Source: Chloroflexota bacterium (GTDB taxonomy: Bacteria > Chloroflexota > UBA6077). From it: a stretch of 9,758 nucleotides of DNA. The stretch is from NCBI GenBank assembly GCA_021845945.1, contig JAJZRD010000140.1:1-9758 (forward strand), given 5' to 3'. The notes beneath the pieces were generated by a model. It was not told where the DNA came from, did not search any database, and saw only the letters and a program-made list of their open reading frames with translations. The position numbers and the translations under genes were made by a program. Below, piece after piece: positions 1 through 6,242 of this stretch. Each line of letters starts with the position of its first letter. Positions within the stretch are counted from its first letter, which is position 1.

Positions 1-14
1 TCATCGACAACTCG

Positions 15-272
15 CTACTTGTAGTAGTCGGCGTTCTTCTGGAGGAAGCTCTGCCACTTCTCCGGCACCTCGGCATCGGAGGTGATGGCGTTTACCGGAC
101 AGACAGACTCGCAGGCCCCGCAGTCGATGCACTCGTCGGGGTTGATGTAAAGCTGCTCTGAGGCCTGGTATCCCTCCTCCTCCTTCGTCGGATGGATGCA
201 GTCAACCGGACACACCTCTACACAAGCGGTATCCTTAACTCCAATGCAGGGCTCGTTGATAACGTAGGCCAC
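15..272 (-). CDS. fdxA: Seven-iron (3Fe-4S/4Fe-4S) ferredoxin
   Basis: Small soluble electron carrier of 85 aa. The first cluster motif is C9-x7-C17-x3-C21-P with an extra C25, and the second is C48-x2-C51-x2-C54-x3-C58-P. In known 7Fe ferredoxins (Azotobacter FdI, Thermus ferredoxin) C9, C17 and C58 would hold the 3Fe-4S cluster and C21, C48, C51 and C54 the 4Fe-4S cluster. The stretch CIGVKDTACVEVCPV and the C-terminal EVP-KW segment fit the Thermus type closely. I chose the GTG at 272 because AAAGGAGG lies 6 nt upstream and the protein then begins MAYVINEPC, as family members do. A longer in-frame start at 359 adds 29 residues that look unlike the family. The gene lies 142 bp downstream of the MFS gene on the same strand; I see no clear promoter in that gap. 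Its redox partner cannot be told from the neighbours. Confidence 0.93.
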   Translation of the reverse strand: MAYVINEPCIGVKDTACVEVCPVDCIHPTKEEEGYQASEQLYINPDECIDCGACESVCPVNAITSDAEVPEKWQSFLQKNADYYK

Positions 273-414
273 CGGATCCTCCTTTCGCGGTCTCCCGCTG
301 GCATTCATGAAGGGTGCGCCTGCACCACCTGCATCTCGCGCAGCCCGATCTCCGATCAATGTACAACTACCGCCTGCCGGAATGCAATATGGTGGGCAAA
401 GCTTCTGCGGGCAC

Positions 415-1662
415 TCACCTGTGGGGCCGAGGTGTCAGGAGGATCAGCAAGGCGGCGATCGCAAACGCGCCGGCCGTGAGCCAGAAGGCGAGCTGGTAGT
501 CGCCAAGCCGATCGTAGAGCCAGCCGGCGGCGAGCGGGCCGAAGGCAGCGGGCACGGCCACGACGACCCCCTGCACCGCCGTGATCGTCCCGTAGGCTCG
601 CCGGCCATAGTGCCCGGCCATGACCGAGGCGCGCAGGGGCGAGCGCGCGCCAAAAGCGACCCCGTAGACGACGACGTAGAGGTACAGCCAGATCACGGAG
701 TTGGCCAGGGTGATGACTACCACACCGAGACCAAGGGTTGCCAGCACCAACGCGAGCAGCAGCTGCGCATCGTACCGGTCGCTCAGTCGATTCAAGAGGA
801 ATCTCCCGGGGAGACTGGCCAAGCCGATCAGGCCGGCGATGCCGGCGGCGAAGACCGGATCGAATCCGCGGGAGGTCATCAGGGCGATCTGGTGTCCGAA
901 CACGACCATCGCAGCCAGCTGTTCGACGCCCCCGGCCACGCTCAAGCTCCAAAAGGCCCCGTCCCGCAGCGCCTGCCCTACCGCCATTCCCTTCGGGTGC
1001 CGGCCCGCTGCCGGAGGAGTCGGGCCCAAGCGCTCGGGCTCGACCCTGCCGTCGGGCCGGAGCCCGAGGTCTTCCGGATGGCGGCGCACGAGGAGGGCAT
1101 GGAGGGGGAACGCGACGGCGAGCTGAGCCAGCCCGAGGAGGAGCAGCGTTTCCCTCCATCCCACGTGGGCGACGAGCCAGCCGGTCGTCGGGATGAAGAC
1201 CGGCGAGGCCAGGCCACCCAGGGTCGTGAGCCATGCGAGCGCGGCGCCCCGCCGGCGCTCGAACCAGTTGGTGACTATGGTGAAGGAGACCGGATAGAAG
1301 GTCAGAGCCGTGGCGAGGCCAAGCCCAACTCCCCACAGCAGGTCGAACTCCCCGACGCCCCGCACTCTCGAGAGGGCTACCAGCACGATCCCACCAAGGG
1401 CGCTGCCGGCGCTCATGAGGAACCGGCCGCCAAAACGATCGACCAGCCGGCCGATGGGCACGCCGAGCAGGCCGGCGACGAGGATGCCGAGGGCATACGC
1501 CCCGGAGAGGGCCGCCCTGGACCACCCCTGATCCTCCGCGATGGGCGCGAGCAAGACACCAAAGGCGTAGGATGTGGTGCCGTAGGAGACGATCGTCGTG
1601 AGCCCCAGAGCGCCGACGATCGTCCAGCCGAAGAAGATCGGCCTTCGGCGGGTCTCAATCAT
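415..1662 (-). CDS. MFS transporter (monocarboxylate/oxalate-formate antiporter-like)
   Basis: Integral membrane transporter of 415 aa with about 12 hydrophobic segments in two halves, separated by a hydrophilic loop around residues 190-235 that is rich in Pro, Arg and Glu. MFS motif A is clear at residues 71-80 (GRLVDRFGGR), and a degenerate second-half copy (NRLSDRYDAQ) follows the loop. The N-terminal pattern YGTTSYAFGVLLAPIAED with GWSR is typical of the monocarboxylate porter/OFA-like branch of Major Facilitator proteins. The ATG at 1662 lies 11 nt after the stop of the ArsR-acetyltransferase gene, so the two are almost certainly co-transcribed; no strong Shine-Dalgarno is visible, which suggests translational coupling. 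The substrate is not readable from sequence. Context suggests export or uptake of the compound sensed or modified by the upstream protein. The open frame extends upstream to 2274, but that stretch is a shadow of the upstream gene. Confidence 0.85.
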   Translation of the reverse strand: MIETRRRPIFFGWTIVGALGLTTIVSYGTTSYAFGVLLAPIAEDQGWSRAALSGAYALGILVAGLLGVPIGRLVDRFGGRFLMSAGSALGGIVLVALSRVRGVGEFDLLWGVGLGLATALTFYPVSFTIVTNWFERRRGAALAWLTTLGGLASPVFIPTTGWLVAHVGWRETLLLLGLAQLAVAFPLHALLVRRHPEDLGLRPDGRVEPERLGPTPPAAGRHPKGMAVGQALRDGAFWSLSVAGGVEQLAAMVVFGHQIALMTSRGFDPVFAAGIAGLIGLASLPGRFLLNRLSDRYDAQLLLALVLATLGLGVVVITLANSVIWLYLYVVVYGVAFGARSPLRASVMAGHYGRRAYGTITAVQGVVVAVPAAFGPLAAGWLYDRLGDYQLAFWLTAGAFAIAALLILLTPRPHR

Positions 1663-1673
1663 CGGAAGACCAC

Positions 1674-2522
1674 TCAGTTCAGGAGCTTCTCCATCACCAT
1701 AACGTCGATCCAGCGTCCGTCGAGCATCCCCTGCTCGTGATAGATGCCGACCAGGGTGAAGCCGTGCCGCTCGTACAACCGCTTGCCGGGGATATTCGTC
1801 GGGAAGGCCGCCAGCACCATCTTGTGATAGCCCAGCGACCGCGCCCGAGCCTCCAACCCGCCCAGGAGCGCGTCGCCGATGCTGTGGCCGCGATGTTCCC
1901 GCGCGACGTAGAGGGAGAAGTCGACGACCTGTTCGTAGGCCCGTCGGGGGTTGAAGACGTTGATCGATCCCCAGCCCAGCACGTTGCCCGCTCCGTCGGC
2001 CGCGACCAGAACCGGGTGACGCGGCCCATGGGCCGCCAGCCACTCCGCCCGTTCTTCCGGGCTGCGCAGTTCCGTCTCCAGCGTCGCGACGCGGTCCTCG
2101 ATACCCTGGTTGTAAATTCGAGCGATCGGCGCGGCATCGTCGAGCGTTGCGTCCCGAATCTGCACGTTCCCCTCCAGTTGGATAGTCTGTGCCAGGCCCG
2201 ACCAGGATCGCGCTCGCTGTCCCAACCCGCTCAGATAGGCTGCCAGGAAGTCGAGCGTACCGGGCTCGAGGCAATAGTAGCTGTTCGATGGGGTCGCGCC
2301 TTCACCGCTCGTCTGCACCAGACCCGCTTCCCGCAGCGTACCGAGGTGCTCGGATAGGCTCGACTGGGCGAGCGAAAGGGTCTGGGCAAGCTGCGAGGCG
2401 GTGCAGTCCTTGCCATCGGCGAGGAGTTCCACGAGGTGAAAGCGGATGGGGTTGGCAAGGGCGCGGAGCGTCCGCACCGCCCGCGCCTCGGCTGCAGTCT
2501 GTTCGGCCTTCAAGGTCTTCAT
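1674..2522 (-). CDS. ArsR-family regulator fused to ArsN1/PAT-like GNAT acetyltransferase
   Basis: A 282-aa two-domain protein. Residues about 10-100 form an ArsR/SmtB winged helix: ALANPIRFHLVELL, then recognition helix LAQSSLSEHLGTLREAGLV, then wing with SYYCLEPG. Residues about 119-282 form a GNAT domain of the phosphinothricin/arsinothricin acetyltransferase type: IRDATLDDAAPIARIYNQG, VDFSLYVAREHRG, ending YHEQGMLDGRWIDVMVMEKLL. The acetyl-CoA loop reads RGHSIG where the family usually has RGxGIG, so one Gly is Ser. Only two cysteines exist, C40 (near the first Cys of the classic ELCVCDL metal site) and C84; the classic three-Cys arsenite site is absent. Start chosen at 2522: GAGGG sits 6 nt upstream, and earlier in-frame ATGs fall inside the promoter. 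Likely an autorepressor that also N-acetylates a toxic amino acid analogue. Fold is certain; substrate is inference. Confidence 0.82.
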   Translation of the reverse strand: MKTLKAEQTAAEARAVRTLRALANPIRFHLVELLADGKDCTASQLAQTLSLAQSSLSEHLGTLREAGLVQTSGEGATPSNSYYCLEPGTLDFLAAYLSGLGQRARSWSGLAQTIQLEGNVQIRDATLDDAAPIARIYNQGIEDRVATLETELRSPEERAEWLAAHGPRHPVLVAADGAGNVLGWGSINVFNPRRAYEQVVDFSLYVAREHRGHSIGDALLGGLEARARSLGYHKMVLAAFPTNIPGKRLYERHGFTLVGIYHEQGMLDGRWIDVMVMEKLLN

Positions 2523-2541
2523 GGTGTACCCTCGGCGCTCC

Positions 2542-2565
2542 ATCGGATTTTCGCGATTATCCGAT
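2542..2565. promoter_or_regulatory. 24-bp palindromic operator overlapping the -10 box
   Basis: Perfect 7-bp arms ATCGGAT (2542-2548) and ATCCGAT (2559-2565) flank a 10-bp centre whose core TCGCGA is itself a palindrome; 20 of 24 positions are symmetric. The palindrome covers the predicted -10 box and transcription start, where a bound ArsR/SmtB dimer would block RNA polymerase. Likely the autoregulatory site of the fusion protein encoded 20 bp downstream; this binding is inference. Confidence 0.58.
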
Positions 2566-2585
2566 AGCCCGAGGGGATCTGTCAA
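2556..2585 (-). promoter_or_regulatory. Promoter of the arsR-GNAT/MFS operon
   Basis: On the minus strand a perfect -35 box TTGACA (2580-2585) is followed by an 18-nt spacer and the -10 box GATAAT (2556-2561, 5 of 6 to consensus). It starts 19 bp beyond the receptor stop codon. The predicted transcript begins near 2549, giving a leader of about 26 nt with GAGGG before the ATG at 2522. This excludes the longer in-frame start at 2585. Confidence 0.62.
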
Positions 2586-2603
2586 GAGGTTGCGCTGATA
2601 GCC

Positions 2604-4109
2604 TTATTGCAGCCGCTCCGCGGCCGAGATCAGCTGACTGACCGTCTGGGAGATGTGCCGGCTTCCCTCCGCCGTCTGGCGGGTAACCTGTTCGATCTGA
2701 CGGATGGTGCTCACCACCTGTTCGCTGGCGCTCTGCTGCTGCTGGGTCGCCATCAGCATCTCTCTGGCGGCAGACGCCACATCCTGCACCGTATCCACGA
2801 TCTGGGCTATGGCGTCCCCGGCGCCCCGTCCCAGTCCAGCGCCCACCTCCACGTCCGCCTCGCTCTTCTCGGCAGCGAGAACCGTAGCGCTGGCGGCCCT
2901 CTGGATCTCGGCCACCGCCGTCCTCACCTGGTGGGCTGCGCTCTTCGCCTCCGTGGCCAGCTCCTTCACCTGGCTGGCTACCACGCTGAACCGCCGCCCG
3001 TATTCGCCCGCCGCCGCGCTCTCGATGGCGGCGTTCAGGGCCAGCAGGTGGGTTCGATCGGCGATCTCGGAGATCACCTCGATGATTTCGCCAATGGCCT
3101 GGGTCTTCTGGCCCAGGGTCAGGTTCTTTTCCGCCACGCTGCGCACCTCGGTGCGGATCCTATCCAGGCCGGCGATGGTATCCTCCACCGCCTGGTGCCC
3201 CGTCTCCGCCGCCTGCAGCGCGCTGGCCACCTGGCTGGAGACCTGGGCGCTGTTGGAGGCGATCTGGCTGGCCGCGCGGCTCAGCTCCTCCATAGCGGCC
3301 ACTATCTCGCCCATGGCGGCGGCCTGCTCGGTAGATCCGCTGGCCTGCTCCGTGGAAGTGGTGGCCAGCTCCTTGGCCATGGATCGGATCTCGGCGGCCA
3401 CGCCCATGCTCACCTGGGTCTTGCTCTCGATCTCCTGCTTGGTGGAGGCCAGCTCGGCAGCCCTCCGCTCGATCTCGGCCTTGGCCATCTCCAGTTCCCT
3501 GGCGTGTCGCTCCGCCTCCTCGGCCCGGGACTCCAGTTGCGCCAGGGTGGCCCCCATCTGCGACGAATACTCGACGGCCAGTATCGCAATCACGACGAAG
3601 ACTGCCAGCACGACCACCACGTCGACGGTCCTCGCCTCCGAGGGCGCCAGCGCCACGAGCCCCCAGTGGAATTCCTGAGCCATCACCTGTAGCATGAAGA
3701 AGAGGGTCGCCGCACCGGCCGCCGAAAGTACCGACCACCGCCGCAACAACAGCCCGGCCAGCACCACGGGCACCACCTGACCGAGGGAGAGAGACACCGG
3801 CCCTCCCAGGACCACGCCGATCCCCGCGATCACCACCATGATGCCAGACACCAACATGCCTGCCGCCAGTAAGGTCTGGCTCGCCCGGCCCAGGGCAATC
3901 CCCGCCAGGCTCGTAGCCACCACCACGGCCATGCCGACCATCGCCACCACTTCCCAGGGGTGGGGGTTGAGAATCCACATGACGGCGGCCAGCACGCCAA
4001 TGCCTCCACCCGACAGAGCCATGATGCGAGCCAGAGCCACCTGGAGATTCCTTCTCATTTCCGACTCGGAACCCGGAAACCGATCGACGGCCAGCATAGT
4101 CGTAGTCAC
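2604..4109 (-). CDS. Membrane-bound methyl-accepting chemotaxis-type receptor
   Basis: Receptor of 501 aa. Residues about 29-180 hold around six hydrophobic segments with only short loops, so there is no large periplasmic sensor domain and no recognisable HAMP. A charged coiled coil (about 185-230, many Glu/Arg/Ala) leads into the methyl-accepting signalling hairpin. The tip is at about 337-396: IGEIIEVISEIADRTHLLALNAAIES, followed by AAAGEYGRRFSVVASQVKELA. The usual tip reads EAARAGEQGRGFAVVAEEV; here the Arg before AGE is Ala and GRGF is GRRF. The start is GTG at 4109, with AAAGGAG 6 nt upstream. No cheA, cheW, cheR or cheB lies in this window, so coupling to a chemotaxis array is unproven. 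The stimulus is unknown; a membrane-embedded sensor could read the membrane or redox state. The class call is firm. Confidence 0.88.
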   Translation of the reverse strand: MTTTMLAVDRFPGSESEMRRNLQVALARIMALSGGGIGVLAAVMWILNPHPWEVVAMVGMAVVVATSLAGIALGRASQTLLAAGMLVSGIMVVIAGIGVVLGGPVSLSLGQVVPVVLAGLLLRRWSVLSAAGAATLFFMLQVMAQEFHWGLVALAPSEARTVDVVVVLAVFVVIAILAVEYSSQMGATLAQLESRAEEAERHARELEMAKAEIERRAAELASTKQEIESKTQVSMGVAAEIRSMAKELATTSTEQASGSTEQAAAMGEIVAAMEELSRAASQIASNSAQVSSQVASALQAAETGHQAVEDTIAGLDRIRTEVRSVAEKNLTLGQKTQAIGEIIEVISEIADRTHLLALNAAIESAAAGEYGRRFSVVASQVKELATEAKSAAHQVRTAVAEIQRAASATVLAAEKSEADVEVGAGLGRGAGDAIAQIVDTVQDVASAAREMLMATQQQQSASEQVVSTIRQIEQVTRQTAEGSRHISQTVSQLISAAERLQ

Positions 4110-4193
4110 CTAACGCTCCTTTCGCCCGGGACGGCGGGCAGGGGGATCGACACGGGAACAGGCGAAATGATGCCGGAGAGATTCCACTACTAC

Positions 4194-4221
4194 ATGATAG
4201 CACGATCCCGTTTTGCGACAA
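4194..4221 (-). promoter_or_regulatory. Candidate promoter of the receptor gene
   Basis: Minus-strand -35 TTGTCG (4216-4221), 16-nt spacer, -10 TATCAT (4194-4199). It would give a leader of about 75 nt before the GTG at 4109. The -35 box overlaps the -35 box of the divergent lgt promoter by three bases. The hexamers are only moderate matches. Confidence 0.4.
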
Positions 4222-4241
4222 GAGTAATGAGGCTATATAAT
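4213..4241 (+). promoter_or_regulatory. Promoter of the lgt-grx-lit operon
   Basis: -35 TTGCGA (4213-4218), 17-nt spacer, perfect -10 TATAAT (4236-4241). The transcript would start near 4248, about 37 nt before the lgt ATG. The local sequence (4180-4260) is clearly more AT-rich than its surroundings, as expected for a promoter. Confidence 0.62.
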
Positions 4242-4284
4242 CCCTTGAGCTATCAACAAATCCTGTGGGAGGCCTCCGGCCTCA

Positions 4285-5079
4285 ATGGTTGCTACTATAG
4301 TAATCGACATCGATCCCGTCCTCTTTAGTGGGGGGCCGGTCACCCTTCGGTGGTACGGGCTGATGATCTCCCTGGCCATCGTGGCCGGAGTGATCCTGGC
4401 GGTCCGAGAGGCTCGCCGCCGAGGCATCTCCGAGGACGACGTGATGTACGTGGTGCTGTGGGCCATGCCCTTCGCCCTGATCGGCGCGCGCCTCTTTCAC
4501 GTCGTCGATGCCTGGCAGTACTACGCCAACTACCCGTTGCAGATCCTGGCCATCCAGCAGGGGGGATTGGCCATCTACGGAGGGCTGGCGGGGGGGATCG
4601 CCGGCGGGCTGGTAGCCGTCCGCCGGCGCAGGCTGCCCCTCTGGCGCCTGCTGGACATCGCCGCCCCCAGCTTGATCCTGGGCCAGGCCATAGGGAGGGT
4701 GGGCTGCTTCATCAACGGAGACCACCAGGGCCCCCCTACGAACCTTCCCTGGGCCACCTCCTACGTCCATCCCGGGAACCTGGCGCCCGACTCGCAGCCG
4801 AGGCACCCCGCCCAGCTGTACGAGATGCTGTTCGACCTGGCCGTCTTCGGTCTGCTGTTGTGGCTGAGGCCCCGGGTGAAGCGGGAAGGGGTCCTCTTCG
4901 CCATTTACGCAGGCCTTTATGCCTTCGGCCGCTTCTGGATCTCAGCCCTGAGAGAGGACGCCCCCTTCTTGATGGGGCTGAAGGAGGCCCAGGTGATCAG
5001 CATTGCCGCCCTGCTGCTGGCCTTCCCGCTGGCCCTCTATCTCTGGCAGCGGGAGGGGGCGCAGAGTGCTGAAGGCTAG
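4285..5079 (+). CDS. lgt: Prolipoprotein diacylglyceryl transferase
   Basis: Cytoplasmic-membrane enzyme of 264 aa that moves a diacylglyceryl group from phosphatidylglycerol to the lipobox cysteine of prolipoproteins, the first step of lipoprotein maturation. Family landmarks are present in order: RWYG (residues 22-25), GGLAIYGG (93-100), the signature GRVGCFINGDHQG (137-149), HPAQLYE (174-180) and GRFWISALRED (215-225). R138, R216 and R223 match conserved arginines. Y98 stands where E. coli has the His of its HGG motif; Tyr is common outside proteobacteria. In the signature Asn-Phe and Glu of many homologues are Cys-Phe and Asp. About seven membrane segments. ATG at 4285 has GGGAGG 12 nt upstream, a rather long spacing. 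It heads a tight operon with a glutaredoxin-like gene and a lit-like gene. Confidence 0.96.
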   Translation: MVATIVIDIDPVLFSGGPVTLRWYGLMISLAIVAGVILAVREARRRGISEDDVMYVVLWAMPFALIGARLFHVVDAWQYYANYPLQILAIQQGGLAIYGGLAGGIAGGLVAVRRRRLPLWRLLDIAAPSLILGQAIGRVGCFINGDHQGPPTNLPWATSYVHPGNLAPDSQPRHPAQLYEMLFDLAVFGLLLWLRPRVKREGVLFAIYAGLYAFGRFWISALREDAPFLMGLKEAQVISIAALLLAFPLALYLWQREGAQSAEG

Positions 5080-5083
5080 AGCG

Positions 5084-5386
5084 ATGCATCGAGCGGCTCT
5101 TTACACCAGAGAGGGTTGCTGTCTTTGCGACAAAGCCCGAGAGGTGCTCCACCGGCTCCAGGGAGAGTTCGAACTGGAGATCGAGGAGGTGGAGATAACC
5201 CGAGACCCGGCCCTGGAGGCCGAGTACGGCTACATCATCCCCGTGGTGGTGATCGACGGGAAGCACCGGTTCGAGTCCAAGATCGCGGAGTACTACCTCC
5301 GCAAGGTGCTCAAACCGCCGACGCAGTGGCCGTGGCAGCGCCGAGCGCCAGCCGCTCAGAACTCAGAACTCAGAACTGAAGGGTAA
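5084..5386 (+). CDS. Glutaredoxin-like thiol protein (DUF836 type)
   Basis: Thioredoxin-fold protein of 100 aa, probably cytoplasmic since no signal peptide is seen. It begins AALYTREGCCLCDKAREVL with redox motif C12-C13-L14-C15, followed by EVEITRDPALEAEYGYIIPVVVIDGK. Ile-Ile-Pro-Val carries the cis-proline that faces the CxxC site, and the pattern fits the glutaredoxin-like DUF836/PF05768 group. The tail after about residue 78 (from PTQWPWQ) is not conserved; it is partly encoded by three tandem CAGAACT heptamers and is probably a later extension. The gene starts 4 nt after the lgt stop and ends 4 nt before the lit-like gene. A GTG at 5066, overlapping lgt, has the better Shine-Dalgarno (GGGAGGGGG, 6 nt away) and would add six residues; I kept the ATG because family members start right before the first strand. 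Its partner is unknown. Confidence 0.78.
   Translation: MHRAALYTREGCCLCDKAREVLHRLQGEFELEIEEVEITRDPALEAEYGYIIPVVVIDGKHRFESKIAEYYLRKVLKPPTQWPWQRRAPAAQNSELRTEG
5357..5377. repeat. Tandem heptamer CAGAACT x3
   Basis: Three exact head-to-tail copies of CAGAACT inside the 3' end of the glutaredoxin-like gene, encoding part of its non-conserved tail. Such short heptamer arrays occur between genes in several phyla. A second pair of different heptamers lies near 6104. Confidence 0.85.
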
Positions 5387-5390
5387 CCGC

Positions 5391-6137
5391 ATGAGACTCT
5401 CGAGCCTGTTGAAGGGCGCAGCCGCAGGGCTGTTCATCGTCTCTCTGCCGGTGCTGTTCGGCACCATCAGCCTGCGGTGGATAGTATCGGACACCGGCTG
5501 GTATCGTGCCAGCTTCGCCAAGTACGGGGTATCGGCGCAAACGGGCGTCCCGACCGAGGAGTTGGACCGGGCGGCCGACGAGATCAGCCGCTACCTGCTG
5601 CTGGAAAGGCCGGACGTCGAGATCCCAGTGCACGTCAGGGGAGTGCTTCAACCTCTCTTCAACCAGCGGGAGCTGGTCCACATGAAGGACACACAGAACC
5701 TCCTGCGCGGTTTCTACAACCTGCAGCTGGCGGCAGCCCTGTACGCCCTCCTCTACCTGGTGACCAGCCGGCTGTGGCTTCGGGGAGACTACTGGCGATC
5801 CCTCGGCCGGAAGCTCCGCTGGGGAGGCGGCATCACCCTGGGGCTGTTCGGAGTCTTCGGAGTGGCGTCGATGTTCGACTTCGACCAGCTGTTCCTGAAT
5901 TTCCACCTGCTGTGGGGGACCTCCCTGGACAACGACTTCTGGATGCTGGACCCTACCAAGGACCGTCTGATAATGATGGTCCCGCAGGGTTTCTGGTACG
6001 ATTCAGCCATCCGGATGGCACTGGCCACGGGCGGCCAGGCCCTCGGCGTCCTGCTGGTGGGCAGCTTCCTCGTGAGGCAGCGATCAACCATCAGCCCTCG
6101 GCAGTCAGCTGTCAGCTCTGATAGAGCCGGAATGTAG
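5391..6137 (+). CDS. lit: DUF1461/TIGR01906 membrane protein, probable lipoprotein intramolecular transacylase
   Basis: Integral membrane protein of 248 aa with hydrophobic segments at about 9-30, 110-126, 146-160 and 208-228, and an extracytoplasmic stretch between the first two. The family landmarks are FNQRELVHMKDTQNL with H97 and the segment from 162 to 203, FDFDQLFLNFHLLWGTSL followed by FWMLDP and PQGFW, with H172. Lit of Enterococcus faecalis and Bacillus cereus belongs to this family; it moves an acyl chain from the lipoprotein glyceryl group to the N-terminal Cys, giving lyso-form lipoprotein, and uses two histidines, which H97 and H172 would match. Its place in the lgt operon supports this role. 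ATG at 5391 has GAAGGG just upstream, overlapping the preceding gene. The last about 15 residues are poorly conserved and repeat-derived. Family is sure; activity is inference. Confidence 0.78.
   Translation: MRLSSLLKGAAAGLFIVSLPVLFGTISLRWIVSDTGWYRASFAKYGVSAQTGVPTEELDRAADEISRYLLLERPDVEIPVHVRGVLQPLFNQRELVHMKDTQNLLRGFYNLQLAAALYALLYLVTSRLWLRGDYWRSLGRKLRWGGGITLGLFGVFGVASMFDFDQLFLNFHLLWGTSLDNDFWMLDPTKDRLIMMVPQGFWYDSAIRMALATGGQALGVLLVGSFLVRQRSTISPRQSAVSSDRAGM
6104..6117. repeat. Tandem heptamer GTCAGCT x2
   Basis: Two exact copies of GTCAGCT, with a degenerate partner just upstream, within the last codons of the lit-like gene. Same class of 7-bp array as at 5357, with a different sequence. Confidence 0.6.
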
Positions 6138-6208
6138 GGCAGGGCACAAGGTGCTGCCGTCGGGAGCGCAGCACCGTAGGGCGGCGGGGACAAGCCCCCG
6201 CCCTACGG
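6134..6208. repeat. Pair of REP-like GTAG hairpins
   Basis: Two adjacent structures. The first has GTAG at 6134-6137 followed by a bulged hairpin (GGCAG 6138-6142 with CTGCC 6154-6158, CAC with GTG inside); its right part can alternatively form the perfect 8-bp stem GGTGCTGC/GCAGCACC (6150-6175). The second (6174-6208) is a strong GC-rich hairpin with CCGTAGGGCGG in one arm and its complement in the other, so GTAG stands at the foot on both strands. It lies between the lit-like gene and the next gene. It has no T-run, so it is a repeat rather than a clear terminator. Confidence 0.7.
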
Positions 6209-6242
6209 AAACTACGATAATGGGATCGGGAGGGGTTCAGTA

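Noticed and set aside
273..414. Dedicated ferredoxin promoter (TTGCAT and TACATT with 18-nt spacing around 336-370)
   Set aside because: Both boxes are weak matches, and many such pairs occur by chance; not listed as a feature.
307..1740. 477-aa plus-strand open frame opposite the MFS gene
   Set aside because: Composition is Arg/Gly/Pro/Glu-rich without domains, and it lies antisense to a clear transporter with 12 membrane segments; it is a GC-rich shadow frame.
2523..2585. Longer N-terminus for the ArsR fusion starting at 2585 or 2543
   Set aside because: These codons lie in the -35 box and at the predicted transcript start respectively, and neither has a good Shine-Dalgarno in the transcript.
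6174..6208. Rho-independent terminator after the lit-like gene
   Set aside because: The hairpin is strong but no T-run follows on either strand, and the GTAG feet fit a REP better.
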